DNA of 42,496 nt, taken from Candidatus Sumerlaeota bacterium. GTDB lineage: Bacteria > UBP6 > UBA1177. The notes under the pieces are model-generated. The model was not told the DNA's origin and did not search any database. It worked only from the letters and a program-made list of their open reading frames with translations. The translations under genes and the position numbers were made by a program. The DNA lies in the NCBI GenBank assembly GCA_007132725.1, contig SLOD01000101.1, positions 1 through 42,496 of the forward strand. Direction: 5' to 3'. The first letter of the stretch is position 1; each line of letters begins with the position of its first letter. Shown piece after piece: positions 9,801-16,690 of this stretch.

Positions 9801-11435
9801 GACCTCTATCAACCTGAAACCATTGATATTTCAGAAAACCTGACCGTAAATCAAAAAACAGGGGAAGTTTCATTGACATGGAGTGCCGTAAAAGGTAACG
9901 ATTACGCTTTCGGGCCAAACCCCGAAGCTGTTTATCAATACGATATCCGCTATCAGGACTACAACGAAGGATCCTGCACTCTTGCAACAGCTTTTACTGA
10001 AGCGAAGAAACCTCTTGAGACAATAGCAGGGGCAGTTCCGTTACCTGATGAAGAAGGAGAAATAATGTCACATGACTTCTTTGTCAACAGAATCAATAAC
10101 GGTGAAAGCGGTGAAGAATTCAAAGAAGCCGATATTCACAAAAATAGAAACAGATATTGCTTCGCAGTAAGAGCAGTAGATGCGGTATATGACAGCGATG
10201 GAAATGTTCTTGCTGTTAACAATGGAAAAGTATTACCCTATGATGCCGGAAAAGTAAGCATGGAATGGGGAATGATAATGGATGCGCGTTCAGGATTTCA
10301 TAATTTTATAATCAGAAACCTCGGAGATATTGACGGAGACGGTCTTGATGATTTTGTAATCGCAGATTCCTACAGAAGAAATGCTGACGAAGAAGATTAT
10401 GCCGGCAATATCCGCATATATTTTTCAGACCCCGAAGGAGGCATGAATTTTGAACTCAGCGGCGGGGATGATGAATCTCTCGGACAGGGTATCAGCAGCA
10501 AAGCTGATTTCAATGGAGATGGTTTTCTTGACTTTGCCTACACTAACGCTGCGGGAGATGTCTATATTCACTACGGAACATCTCTCGGTCTTAATATTGC
10601 TCATTCCTACAGCTTTATTTCAAAAGACGGTTCCATTCAATACGGCAGAAGTATGGCAACCGGTGATTTTAATGGGGACGGATGTGACGATATCGTAATT
10701 TCTGCTCCGACAGCGAGTGGCGGAGGAACATCAAGAGGAGAAGTTTACATCTATTTTGGGCGTGGAAAAGAATGTTTTTCCAATGATCCGATAGAGGGAG
10801 ATGAGCCTGATGTCATTTTCCAGGGAATGAATAACAATGACCGCCTTGGGAGAGCTGAAATACACTCAGTTGGAGATATAAATGGAAATGGAAAAACCGA
10901 CTTTGCCTTTTCAACATTAAACAGCGTATACATAGCCTATGGTGGGGATCCAGGCGGAACAGTTTCCGCTTATACCATTACAGGACTAAAATCCATGCCC
11001 GGCTACAGAATAGGCCACGGTGATTTTAATGGAGACGGTTACTCCGATCTTGTTATCGGTGATGAAAACAGAATACTGGTCTATTACGGAAGTTCCGAAG
11101 GAATATCAGACTCTCCTTCAATGATAATAGATGACATTTCGCCTATTAATTCAACCTATACCCCCGCCGTCCCTGATTTTGCAATGGCTGTTTCTCATAA
11201 AATGGTTGATATAAACAATGACGGGTTAAGTGATCTGATCATTGCTTCTGACAGAGGGCTTCTGATCTATAACACGATAAACGGTTCCTTGATGGACATG
11301 CCTTCTGTTTTTGATCCGTTCATTGATACCTCTTCAGCAAACCTTAAACTGCTGTTGCTTGATCATGGCATAGTCTACTGTAATAGTGCGACGAATAAAG
11401 GAGACTGTTATTTCTTGAACTATAATGGAGAATAG
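3864..11435 (+). CDS. Giant (2523 aa) lipoprotein with bacterial Ig-like repeats and C-terminal FG-GAP/VCBS repeats
   Basis: Lipobox (VLWSC), EGF-like Cys cluster, repeated FECKLD...C..Y.GL.EGTHTFTVKA.D.AGN...W.VD modules, then about six DFNGDGxxD repeats (aa about 2150 onward). Confidence 0.92.
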   Translation: MNHLSKSKWLFLSAMLIASVLWSCSSKETCSADIECKEGFYCGDDRKCTQFESDDYQIIFENLTDGMTVTTIDDVDRSTDDIKINIVVLLKETKDHLRENMDATLSVKSKTGKTTVLNGKFIKNRAVFKSVNLPEGEVTVESWVSRNPALKTKVEINVRKMGIEVFYLKGGEGGTATVLEGATIYDDDNYDIESDDGISIYLTGETFGMEKGDAVEIIIPELKETPVAESIVGEDGSLIFGPVEIPVWKNVRMSLVSGDYSKSISFSVESSKYCGFMLNISNGDILGIANDETPNLQGLQYNLKISEITGCGSGSRVYIYTGDDEEKEPELQKSFSIAGSSVEERVTFNPSTDPDDTKKITVLIEDEDLDVFGQRTVSGIIVDLGLPTGEITFPEAGDILTMADDIDSDTDGLQINFQGVANDTVTPPVSVVLKLQDNIIGTLDDVEGPFSVPYTFTQSAQSVVLDAEITDRAGNSFTLSQPFSVDIDSGLTFYSICGVTGSDVVNLMWLNSTHDEDPSTDELQCSVILKVSENSSADSVSLAIGKDEPVKKSVSADGEAFFDIELEDSSDGILLKAEAFIEDDPIDEVTLTVRVDTVPPVAGLTNNLLLNSGETTSSPDITFNFECSENPCTFNSQLNDETIEDFTTANSRVITGLSDGEHTISVRAKDAAGNISEETVFNWTVDTENPETTITKDPGAGTAASFALFEFESSKDPYRFHCKLEKNGNNFVPDDDSWEECNTGKRDYYGLPEGTYRFRVSAQDAAGNVDPSPAEHVWVVGSAAPVTTITNIEPSDTVTNQDQVEFEFEATVTSTFECKLEKSGTVIEDWTDCSSKTKSYSSLDDGSYLFQVRATAAYGVKENTPASYGWTIDTVPPFIRINSKPSISTPYDSGSFIFECVGEVYPCTFECELDGSPVNCSTGHYSFAGLEEGSHRFVIEATDAAGNKSIPIDTPPDHSFLNDYSWEINPLLLGVTITSKPDIHSPSNDAEFIFESNKTASFECKLNDGSYEPCSSPYSYSGLSEGTHTFTVKASFAEEIAFDSHTWTVDTLDPVITIDSGPADPTNQTGAVFNFSANETVSFECKLSTDADWSPCSSPKVYPAGTFGIEDTEQEYTFEVRGTDQAGNTGTTSYTWTVDLAFPEIQWISPVPGPDGNVVVGKSHDVFSADPDVYGINVVVRVSGSNSGQPINVTGFTTPPEYHIVYVDSSQPKNYTLTIGLQHGARVNNPLVISVEDDTGSSASIDQLVIVNTEMPTITWAYPGNNHKFVASSTAPQFTFNVWNAEPGSVVELIDSDTNNVVATELTVGGTTGLQEYVQINPALDDRCAPYKFHARFYDDLDGMWHYTNSVTDEALKTVISVTVNRNPAVIDAVVIGDPMDPAVTDTDRILNRAKNMNDDPDGGMQIDITVYISDPENPDDTNRTVKLFTGSMLLATLTSQEDEAVFEKVPLKEGDHTLRVEIADCSGNISSKTLEKITVDTIKPELTLSAPKGSSSNWRWLVFADDPELGTIDGDGYFTGIEMVVNSNEEIGPSVEVIHTVYDYSDNQTDQSDISSNAVAGASNVTIDLPPLEYGKHRFRVTVEDLAGNSSTIDETYEVNVIVPQIEFTNISEGQVFDTDENESVPGFQILLEMAVEDVVPQSSYVIKAIPVLSQGGDADASRYEKTWTGSATMDGPVSKYLTMGGGWWRLSATIKDDHGNESGSVHYYIKIENDAPSITVKKGYGHSIGAGPVIDGYSESDPAWMLPEDVDCSGNDCYTELEIWTDAPAGSDVYISINGGGEISETTTSHSGQSYADFSVTLDSSLDFNTLTVKIISTTTTENEETYYIKIDETLPGLTLINPVDCSAQEVCRRIDMINDPGTDYIELVKLGYGYDDDLIPGGALNFRPSGKIIFEVDGATAGTVKVESVTGDPVPGITNGEATILYDNIAEIYYADFSNMTVADTNPDGQTDYDLVFKVTESPSGAVSKYLVKLHLDLYQPETIDISENLTVNQKTGEVSLTWSAVKGNDYAFGPNPEAVYQYDIRYQDYNEGSCTLATAFTEAKKPLETIAGAVPLPDEEGEIMSHDFFVNRINNGESGEEFKEADIHKNRNRYCFAVRAVDAVYDSDGNVLAVNNGKVLPYDAGKVSMEWGMIMDARSGFHNFIIRNLGDIDGDGLDDFVIADSYRRNADEEDYAGNIRIYFSDPEGGMNFELSGGDDESLGQGISSKADFNGDGFLDFAYTNAAGDVYIHYGTSLGLNIAHSYSFISKDGSIQYGRSMATGDFNGDGCDDIVISAPTASGGGTSRGEVYIYFGRGKECFSNDPIEGDEPDVIFQGMNNNDRLGRAEIHSVGDINGNGKTDFAFSTLNSVYIAYGGDPGGTVSAYTITGLKSMPGYRIGHGDFNGDGYSDLVIGDENRILVYYGSSEGISDSPSMIIDDISPINSTYTPAVPDFAMAVSHKMVDINNDGLSDLIIASDRGLLIYNTINGSLMDMPSVFDPFIDTSSANLKLLLLDHGIVYCNSATNKGDCYFLNYNGE

Positions 11436-11437
11436 TG

Positions 11438-11557
11438 ATGGAGAAAAGTAAAGATTATTTGAAACCCGGGATAATAGAAGAAACCTCTATTGATAGAAAA
11501 ATGGTGTATGCCGAACCTTATGATCAAAGACAAGGCTGTACAACAATTGTAGAGTAA
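11438..11557 (+). CDS. 39-aa small peptide, candidate RiPP precursor
   Basis: MEKSKDYLKPGIIEETSIDRKMVYAEPYDQRQGCTTIVE; GGAG 7 nt before ATG; starts 2 nt after the giant lipoprotein stop; TAATG overlap with the next gene. Absent from the ORF track. Confidence 0.8.
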   Translation: MEKSKDYLKPGIIEETSIDRKMVYAEPYDQRQGCTTIVE

Positions 11558-12111
11558 TGGAAAAACATTTAAAGGTATCCAGGGAATCTACTCTCAGGAA
11601 CCTTTACTCATCAAAAAAAGGACTTATCGTTCATTGTTCAGCACTGTCTGATGATGGGACTGTCTTTGCTGTTGCAGGCATTGCAGATACAGGAAAGTCA
11701 ACTCTTGCAAAAAGACTTAACGGAATAATGACTTCTGTTAACGATGATATGAATATTTTTGAATTTTCCGGCCATAAAAAAATCAAAGTTTCCACCTATT
11801 TTACTCAGGCGGAAAACCAGGGTTATCATTACCTCATAAATGAAAATGTTACAGGTTTCCTTAAAGCAGTACTTTTCCCTGTTAAAGAGTATGAAAAAGA
11901 ATCATGCATTGAGCATGTTAAAGACAAAGGGTATATTTGGAAAAAACTTCTTACTTGCATTGCACCGCCAATAAAAGATGAAGACCATCTTTTTCCGAAC
12001 TATCTGGAGATGATAGACAAACTAACAGTGACTGTTGATTTTTTTCATATTTATCACAATCTCAAAGATCCGGCAGAAAATATAGTAAAACTTCTAAGAT
12101 CAATAAAATGA
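11557..12111 (+). CDS. HPr kinase-like (HprK-related) P-loop protein
   Basis: Walker A AGIADTGKSTLAKRL, followed by TSVNDDMNIF resembling the HprK DD motif; start overlaps stop of the 39-aa ORF. Confidence 0.75.
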   Translation: MEKHLKVSRESTLRNLYSSKKGLIVHCSALSDDGTVFAVAGIADTGKSTLAKRLNGIMTSVNDDMNIFEFSGHKKIKVSTYFTQAENQGYHYLINENVTGFLKAVLFPVKEYEKESCIEHVKDKGYIWKKLLTCIAPPIKDEDHLFPNYLEMIDKLTVTVDFFHIYHNLKDPAENIVKLLRSIK

Positions 12112-13064
12112 AGGCTCTCTCTCTTGAAATAACCAATACCTGCAATGAAAAATGCAGACACTGCTACCAACCGGAAAATAGTGGAAAACAATTTATTTCC
12201 GATCTTGAACTTCTTAATAAAATGTTTGCTGAACTTAGTGAATCTGGATTTATATTTCTTTCTCTTACAGGAGGGGAACCCCTGCTCCATCCGGAGTTTA
12301 AAGAAATTTGTCTGCTCGCTCAAAAAAACAGATATATTATATCTGTCAAAACAAATGGAGTGCTCATAAATAACGACCTGGCTCAATTCTTAAAAAAACT
12401 GAAGCCTTCCTCAGTTGAAGTATCCCTATATTCGGCCGACCCAGAAGAACATGACTTTATAACCTGTGTAAAAGGTAGTTTTAATGCATCTGTTGAAGGA
12501 ATAATGGCACTTAAAAAACACAATGTAAAAGTTTCAGTTATGACACCTGTTTTAAATGGAATAAAAAAATGGAAAGAACTCCTTCCAGTCATGAAGAACA
12601 TGGGCGTTCCATGGAGTTGCTCCCCAAATATCCGCTCTTCCTTTGATGAAAGGGATGAAGTTGAACAGTTCAGGGGTGACTCCAGTTATCACCTCGATTT
12701 TTTTGAATTTATTAACGGTCATGAAAATCAGAAAAAACTAAACCTTGAAAATAAATGTTTTAAAGAGTGCGGTGGCGGAATTTCAACGATATGTGTTGCC
12801 CCCGACTACTCTGTCCGTGCATGTCTATCATACCCCGGATCAGTTGGAATTTATACCGGAGGCAATGCAAAAGAACTTCTTTCAAAAGCACGGAAACAAC
12901 TTGAAGAAAGATTTGCAAAACTTGAGTGTCATCAATGTGGACTTGTAAAATATTGTGATCCATGTCCCGCCCACTTAAAGATCGTTGACGGAGTCGGGAA
13001 ATGCGATCCCGCAAAAAAAGAATTTGTCAAAGCATACCTCAAGTTTTTTGGAGAAAAGGCGTGA
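12108..13064 (+). CDS. Radical SAM protein with SPASM-like C-terminal Cys cluster
   Basis: CNEKCRHC = CxxxCxxC; SLTGGEPLLHPEF; C-terminal CFKECGGGISTICVAPDYSVRACLSYPG...CHQCGLVKYCDPCPAH. Confidence 0.93.
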   Translation: MKALSLEITNTCNEKCRHCYQPENSGKQFISDLELLNKMFAELSESGFIFLSLTGGEPLLHPEFKEICLLAQKNRYIISVKTNGVLINNDLAQFLKKLKPSSVEVSLYSADPEEHDFITCVKGSFNASVEGIMALKKHNVKVSVMTPVLNGIKKWKELLPVMKNMGVPWSCSPNIRSSFDERDEVEQFRGDSSYHLDFFEFINGHENQKKLNLENKCFKECGGGISTICVAPDYSVRACLSYPGSVGIYTGGNAKELLSKARKQLEERFAKLECHQCGLVKYCDPCPAHLKIVDGVGKCDPAKKEFVKAYLKFFGEKA

Positions 13065-13435
13065 TACATCTGCCTGATAAAGTACTGGACAGCTTGCTTG
13101 ATAATGATGATCTTGTTGTAGCATCATCAAGTATGGAACCGGTTCTAAAGCCGGGGGATAAAATTAAAGTTGACAGTATCGATCCCGACAAAATATCCAC
13201 AGGGCAAGTAATTGTTTTTAAAGATAAAAGCGGAAAGCTGATAGTTCACAGAGTTATTAAAAGATCAAACTTTGTTCTCACTACAGCAGGAGACAATATA
13301 CGGAAATTTGATGACCCTGTCCATATCCATGATGTTGTCGGTGTTGTGAAAGATCTTGAAAGAAAAATTTCCCTTTCAAAATATTCAAGGATTTTAAGAG
13401 CTGTCAAAAGAAGATTGCTAAGCATCTGGAATTAA
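13061..13435 (+). CDS. S26-family, SipW/ER-type signal peptidase-like protein
   Basis: GTG start at 13061 with GGAG upstream and 4-nt overlap with the radical SAM gene (the track starts the ORF at 13001). SSSMEPVLKPGD, GQVIVFKDKSGKLIVHRVI, TAGDN motifs (Ser/His type). Confidence 0.8.
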   Translation: MIHLPDKVLDSLLDNDDLVVASSSMEPVLKPGDKIKVDSIDPDKISTGQVIVFKDKSGKLIVHRVIKRSNFVLTTAGDNIRKFDDPVHIHDVVGVVKDLERKISLSKYSRILRAVKRRLLSIWN

Positions 13436-13536
13436 AAAGCAAAAAAACAAGGTTCGCTTTTTGCTAAAATAATTAATGGTTGGTAATGTATTTAATGATG
13501 CCACAGGTTTTAAACATAAACTTTTACCGGAGGGTA

Positions 13537-16083
13537 ATGATGAAAAAATTATTTGTTTTGCTGGCAGTTGCAATGATGTTCTCTACACTTTCTGCTTCTG
13601 CACAAAAGATCTACAGAAGAGACGGTTCTTTTTTTGAAGTAAAAAGGAATCATGGTGTGTTCGCAGAAAAAATAATGCCCGGGGTTTTAAAATCTCCGGA
13701 GTATTATTCGCTCAAGTGGGATTTTAGCGGCAAATTTGTTGTCATACACAAAGATGGAAGAGGTGATCTTCCTGTGTATCTTTATGATGCAAATACTATT
13801 GTTGCCGACACAAATCTTTTTTATGGCGGAGACAAAGATCCCGACTACATAGCTCTCAAGTACAACTTGAAGCTTGTAGAAATATTACCTGTCTACGGGC
13901 TTTACGAGTTTGAAACCTCATGGAACAGTGACAGCGTAAAAGTTGCTCAGTCAATAGTAGAAAACGGTGACGGTTTTGCTTTCCCCAACATCATCAGGAG
14001 AATGGAGCTTAGAACTAACCCTGTAAGATTTCCCATTGAAGATAAATATTACAAAGAAGGCTATCAGTGGAAACTCAAAAACACAGGTCAAGGAATAGCT
14101 CCTCAGGGAACTAAAATTGATACATTGAAAAACGCTGACATACGGTTTGAGCAGGCAATGGAGTTTATCTATAATGCCATTGAAAATAATGAGCTGCCCG
14201 ATTTTGCCATATCAAAAGTGGCAATTATGGACAGCGGGGTTGATATGGACCACCCTGACCTTAAAAACAAACTTGAGCCAGGTTGGAACATGGTTCATAA
14301 CAGAGAAGGCGGTGACCCCGGGGACATAGAAAGCGGAGGGATCATGGGGACATCAGGATACGCTCATGGAACCAACTGTGCCGGTGTTGCGGCGGCTGAA
14401 GGAAATGACATAGGAGTTGTAGGAGTGTGTCCATGGTGTGACATTTATCCGGTTACATACATGGAAGGCGGTTTCGGAGGAGCGGCAGATGAAAAACAGC
14501 TTCTGGTCGTATATCAGAAATATACAGAAGATCCCTCGATCGGTGCTATAAACTGCTCTTTCGGACCAATGGCAGGGTTTGGAATGGTGCCTATAAGTGC
14601 CGCTGAAATGGAAAGCCATGAACTTTTTATGAAAGAAGGAAGGGGCGGTCTTGGCGGAGTTATCATATATGCCAGCGGAAATGATGGGATAGATGCAAGC
14701 TATCACCGTCTTATGGGACACAAATTTCAGTTTGAAAGAAACGGTGAAGATGTTGAAAATAAAGTTGTTGTTGTCGGAGCAACTTCAGCATGGGATACAA
14801 AAGTGGGTTACTCTAATTACGGATACGATATTGATATTGTGGCACCATCACTGTCAAGCAGACCTTTACTTGGAATAACAACTACCTATCTTACAGGATA
14901 CGGTGATCTTGATGACGATTACACACTTCAGTTCAGTGGAACATCTTCTGCAGCTCCTGTAGTTACAGGTCTTTTCGGTGTAATTTTTTCCATCAATCCG
15001 GAACTTACCCTTGAAGAAGCTGTTGAAATAATGCGCCAGAGTTCTGATAAAATAAATCCCGAAACAGGCTTCTGGAGCTCAAACGGTCACAGTGTAAAGT
15101 TCGGATATGGAAGAGTTAATCTTCTTAAAGCAGCAAGACTTGCAGCGGGACTTGAGATGTGCGAAACCATATCGGACGAAACGAACAACAATATGGACGA
15201 CAACTGCGATGGATGGGTTGATGAAGGTTTTGCAAAAAATATTTCGTTCGTTACATCTCCATGTGAGTCTGACTCTGATTGTGTCAACGGTGATTTTTCT
15301 GAGGAAGATGTCGAATGTTTGAAAGGAGATTTCAGAATTTTCAGCTTTTCTGAAGGTTACTGTACCATCAGAAACAGAAATTTTGCATGCCCCGACGGAA
15401 CCCAGACATACTCCGGGTCTCAGAGTGACAGGAACTGCTTCCTTGAGTGCAACGATGAAAACCAGTGTCCTTCAGGGTTTACCTGTGATGACAGTGTTCT
15501 TGGAAAATGTTGGCCTATCTGTGAGTCAGACAGTGACTGCAGCGATGAAGCTTACTGTGACGGAGGTCTTTGCAGAAGAAATCCGTCCGAGCCGGGAGGA
15601 GAGTGTGATGACAGCACTGATTGTAAATACGGAGCTATGTGCATTACACAAATTCCCAACGGTTTTTGTCTTAAAATGTGCAGCAGCGATGCACAGTGTG
15701 GAGATGAAGGAGCAAAATGTGTCAAAGTTGACATGATGGGTCAGGGACAGTATGACATTTGTCTTCCAAGCTGTGAATCCAGTGATGACTGCAGAAGTTT
15801 CGGAACAATGGGATCTATGATGTGCCATGAAGTTTATAGCGGAAAAGAAGGAGTTTGCGGTATGCCTTGTCAAAATGATGCAGGCTGCTTTGATGATGAT
15901 GCCGTATGCAAAAATTCCAAGTGTGTTTTAGATGGCGATGACGAAGATACAGATACTGACAAAGAGGAATCTGACGATGAAACAGCCGACAAAGATGTCG
16001 GTTTTGAAGATGACGAGTTCCCTGATGATGAAGAGGAAAAAGCAGATAAAAAGAAATCGGGCTGCTCTGTTATTTTGATTTAA
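13537..16083 (+). CDS. Secreted S8 subtilisin-like serine protease with Cys-rich repeats and acidic C-terminal tail
   Basis: Asp (VAIMDSGVDMDHPDL), His (HGTNCAGVAAAE), Ser (FSGTSSAAPVVTG) motifs; signal peptide; repeats like CESDSDCSDEAYCDGGLC; ends ...DKKKSGCSVILI. Start set by GGAGG before ATGATG. Confidence 0.92.
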   Translation: MMKKLFVLLAVAMMFSTLSASAQKIYRRDGSFFEVKRNHGVFAEKIMPGVLKSPEYYSLKWDFSGKFVVIHKDGRGDLPVYLYDANTIVADTNLFYGGDKDPDYIALKYNLKLVEILPVYGLYEFETSWNSDSVKVAQSIVENGDGFAFPNIIRRMELRTNPVRFPIEDKYYKEGYQWKLKNTGQGIAPQGTKIDTLKNADIRFEQAMEFIYNAIENNELPDFAISKVAIMDSGVDMDHPDLKNKLEPGWNMVHNREGGDPGDIESGGIMGTSGYAHGTNCAGVAAAEGNDIGVVGVCPWCDIYPVTYMEGGFGGAADEKQLLVVYQKYTEDPSIGAINCSFGPMAGFGMVPISAAEMESHELFMKEGRGGLGGVIIYASGNDGIDASYHRLMGHKFQFERNGEDVENKVVVVGATSAWDTKVGYSNYGYDIDIVAPSLSSRPLLGITTTYLTGYGDLDDDYTLQFSGTSSAAPVVTGLFGVIFSINPELTLEEAVEIMRQSSDKINPETGFWSSNGHSVKFGYGRVNLLKAARLAAGLEMCETISDETNNNMDDNCDGWVDEGFAKNISFVTSPCESDSDCVNGDFSEEDVECLKGDFRIFSFSEGYCTIRNRNFACPDGTQTYSGSQSDRNCFLECNDENQCPSGFTCDDSVLGKCWPICESDSDCSDEAYCDGGLCRRNPSEPGGECDDSTDCKYGAMCITQIPNGFCLKMCSSDAQCGDEGAKCVKVDMMGQGQYDICLPSCESSDDCRSFGTMGSMMCHEVYSGKEGVCGMPCQNDAGCFDDDAVCKNSKCVLDGDDEDTDTDKEESDDETADKDVGFEDDEFPDDEEEKADKKKSGCSVILI

Positions 16084-16115
16084 AGAAGGTCAAAAATCTT
16101 GAAATAAAAAGAAGT

Positions 16116-16191
16116 TGGTGCCCAGGGACAGAATCGAACTGCCCACACGGGGATTTTCAGTCCCCTGCTCTACCGACTGAGCTACCTGGGC
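16116..16191 (-). tRNA. tRNA-Phe(GAA)
   Basis: Reverse complement GCCCAGGTAGCTCAGTCGGTAGAGCAGGGGACTGAAAATCCCCGTGTGGGCAGTTCGATTCTGTCCCTGGGCACCA folds as a cloverleaf, anticodon loop CTGAAAA, encoded CCA, 76 nt. Confidence 0.97.
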
Positions 16192-16204
16192 ACCAGCGAA
16201 GAAG

Positions 16205-16233
16205 TTACTATCAGAGTGTTGAATAATTGTCAA
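16205..16233 (-). promoter_or_regulatory. Putative promoter of tRNA-Phe
   Basis: Minus strand TTGACA (16233-16228), 17-nt spacer, TAGTAA (16210-16205), just upstream of the tRNA. Confidence 0.6.
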
Positions 16234-16369
16234 GAAAAAGATGAACTGTTTAGGGAGAATCTTTATCCGTAATACTGATATATGTTTCAGATCTATTTAA
16301 ATTATACCCACAGATATTTACAATTTTTTTAAATTATGGTAAATAACATATGGTTTAGAGGAGGTTGAA

Positions 16370-16687
16370 TTGAGTTCTGTTTTAGTACCGGACAGTAAAG
16401 TTAAAACAAAAAAACATCTGCGGAAAGAATTTAAAAGACCTTCGATGTATAAAGTCATTATGCTTAACGACAACTATACAACTATGGAGTTTGTAGTAGA
16501 CATTTTGAAAAATATCTTTCAAAAAACTGCTGCACAAGCAAATAAAATTATGTTGAACATACATCATAACGGGAGTGGTATCGCAGGGGTTTACACTTAT
16601 GATATCGCACATACCAAAGTGAAACAGGTTCACGATAAAGCCGAAAAAAGCGGTTTCCCTCTTAAATGTATCCTTGAAAAGGAGTAA
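16370..16687 (+). CDS. clpS: ATP-dependent Clp protease adaptor ClpS
   Basis: YKVIMLNDNYTTMEFVVDILKNIFQKTAAQANKIMLNIHHNGSGIAGVYTYDIAHTK is a clear ClpS signature; TTG start with GGAGG upstream. Confidence 0.95.
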   Translation: MSSVLVPDSKVKTKKHLRKEFKRPSMYKVIMLNDNYTTMEFVVDILKNIFQKTAAQANKIMLNIHHNGSGIAGVYTYDIAHTKVKQVHDKAEKSGFPLKCILEKE

Positions 16688-16690
16688 CCA

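Noticed and set aside
3939-11000. Many short ORFs overlapping the giant lipoprotein on both strands
   Set aside because: Contained in a well-supported long CDS, no recognisable domains.
12054-12386. ORF 110 aa minus
   Set aside because: Antisense to HprK-like/radical SAM genes without supporting signals.
11438-13435. Classical lasso peptide cluster
   Set aside because: No asparagine-synthetase-like cyclase or transglutaminase-like B2 protease in the window; radical SAM enzyme present instead.
13434-13462. AAAAAGC...GCTTTTT hairpin after the S26-like gene as a terminator
   Set aside because: AT-rich 7-bp stem with a long loop; too weak to call.
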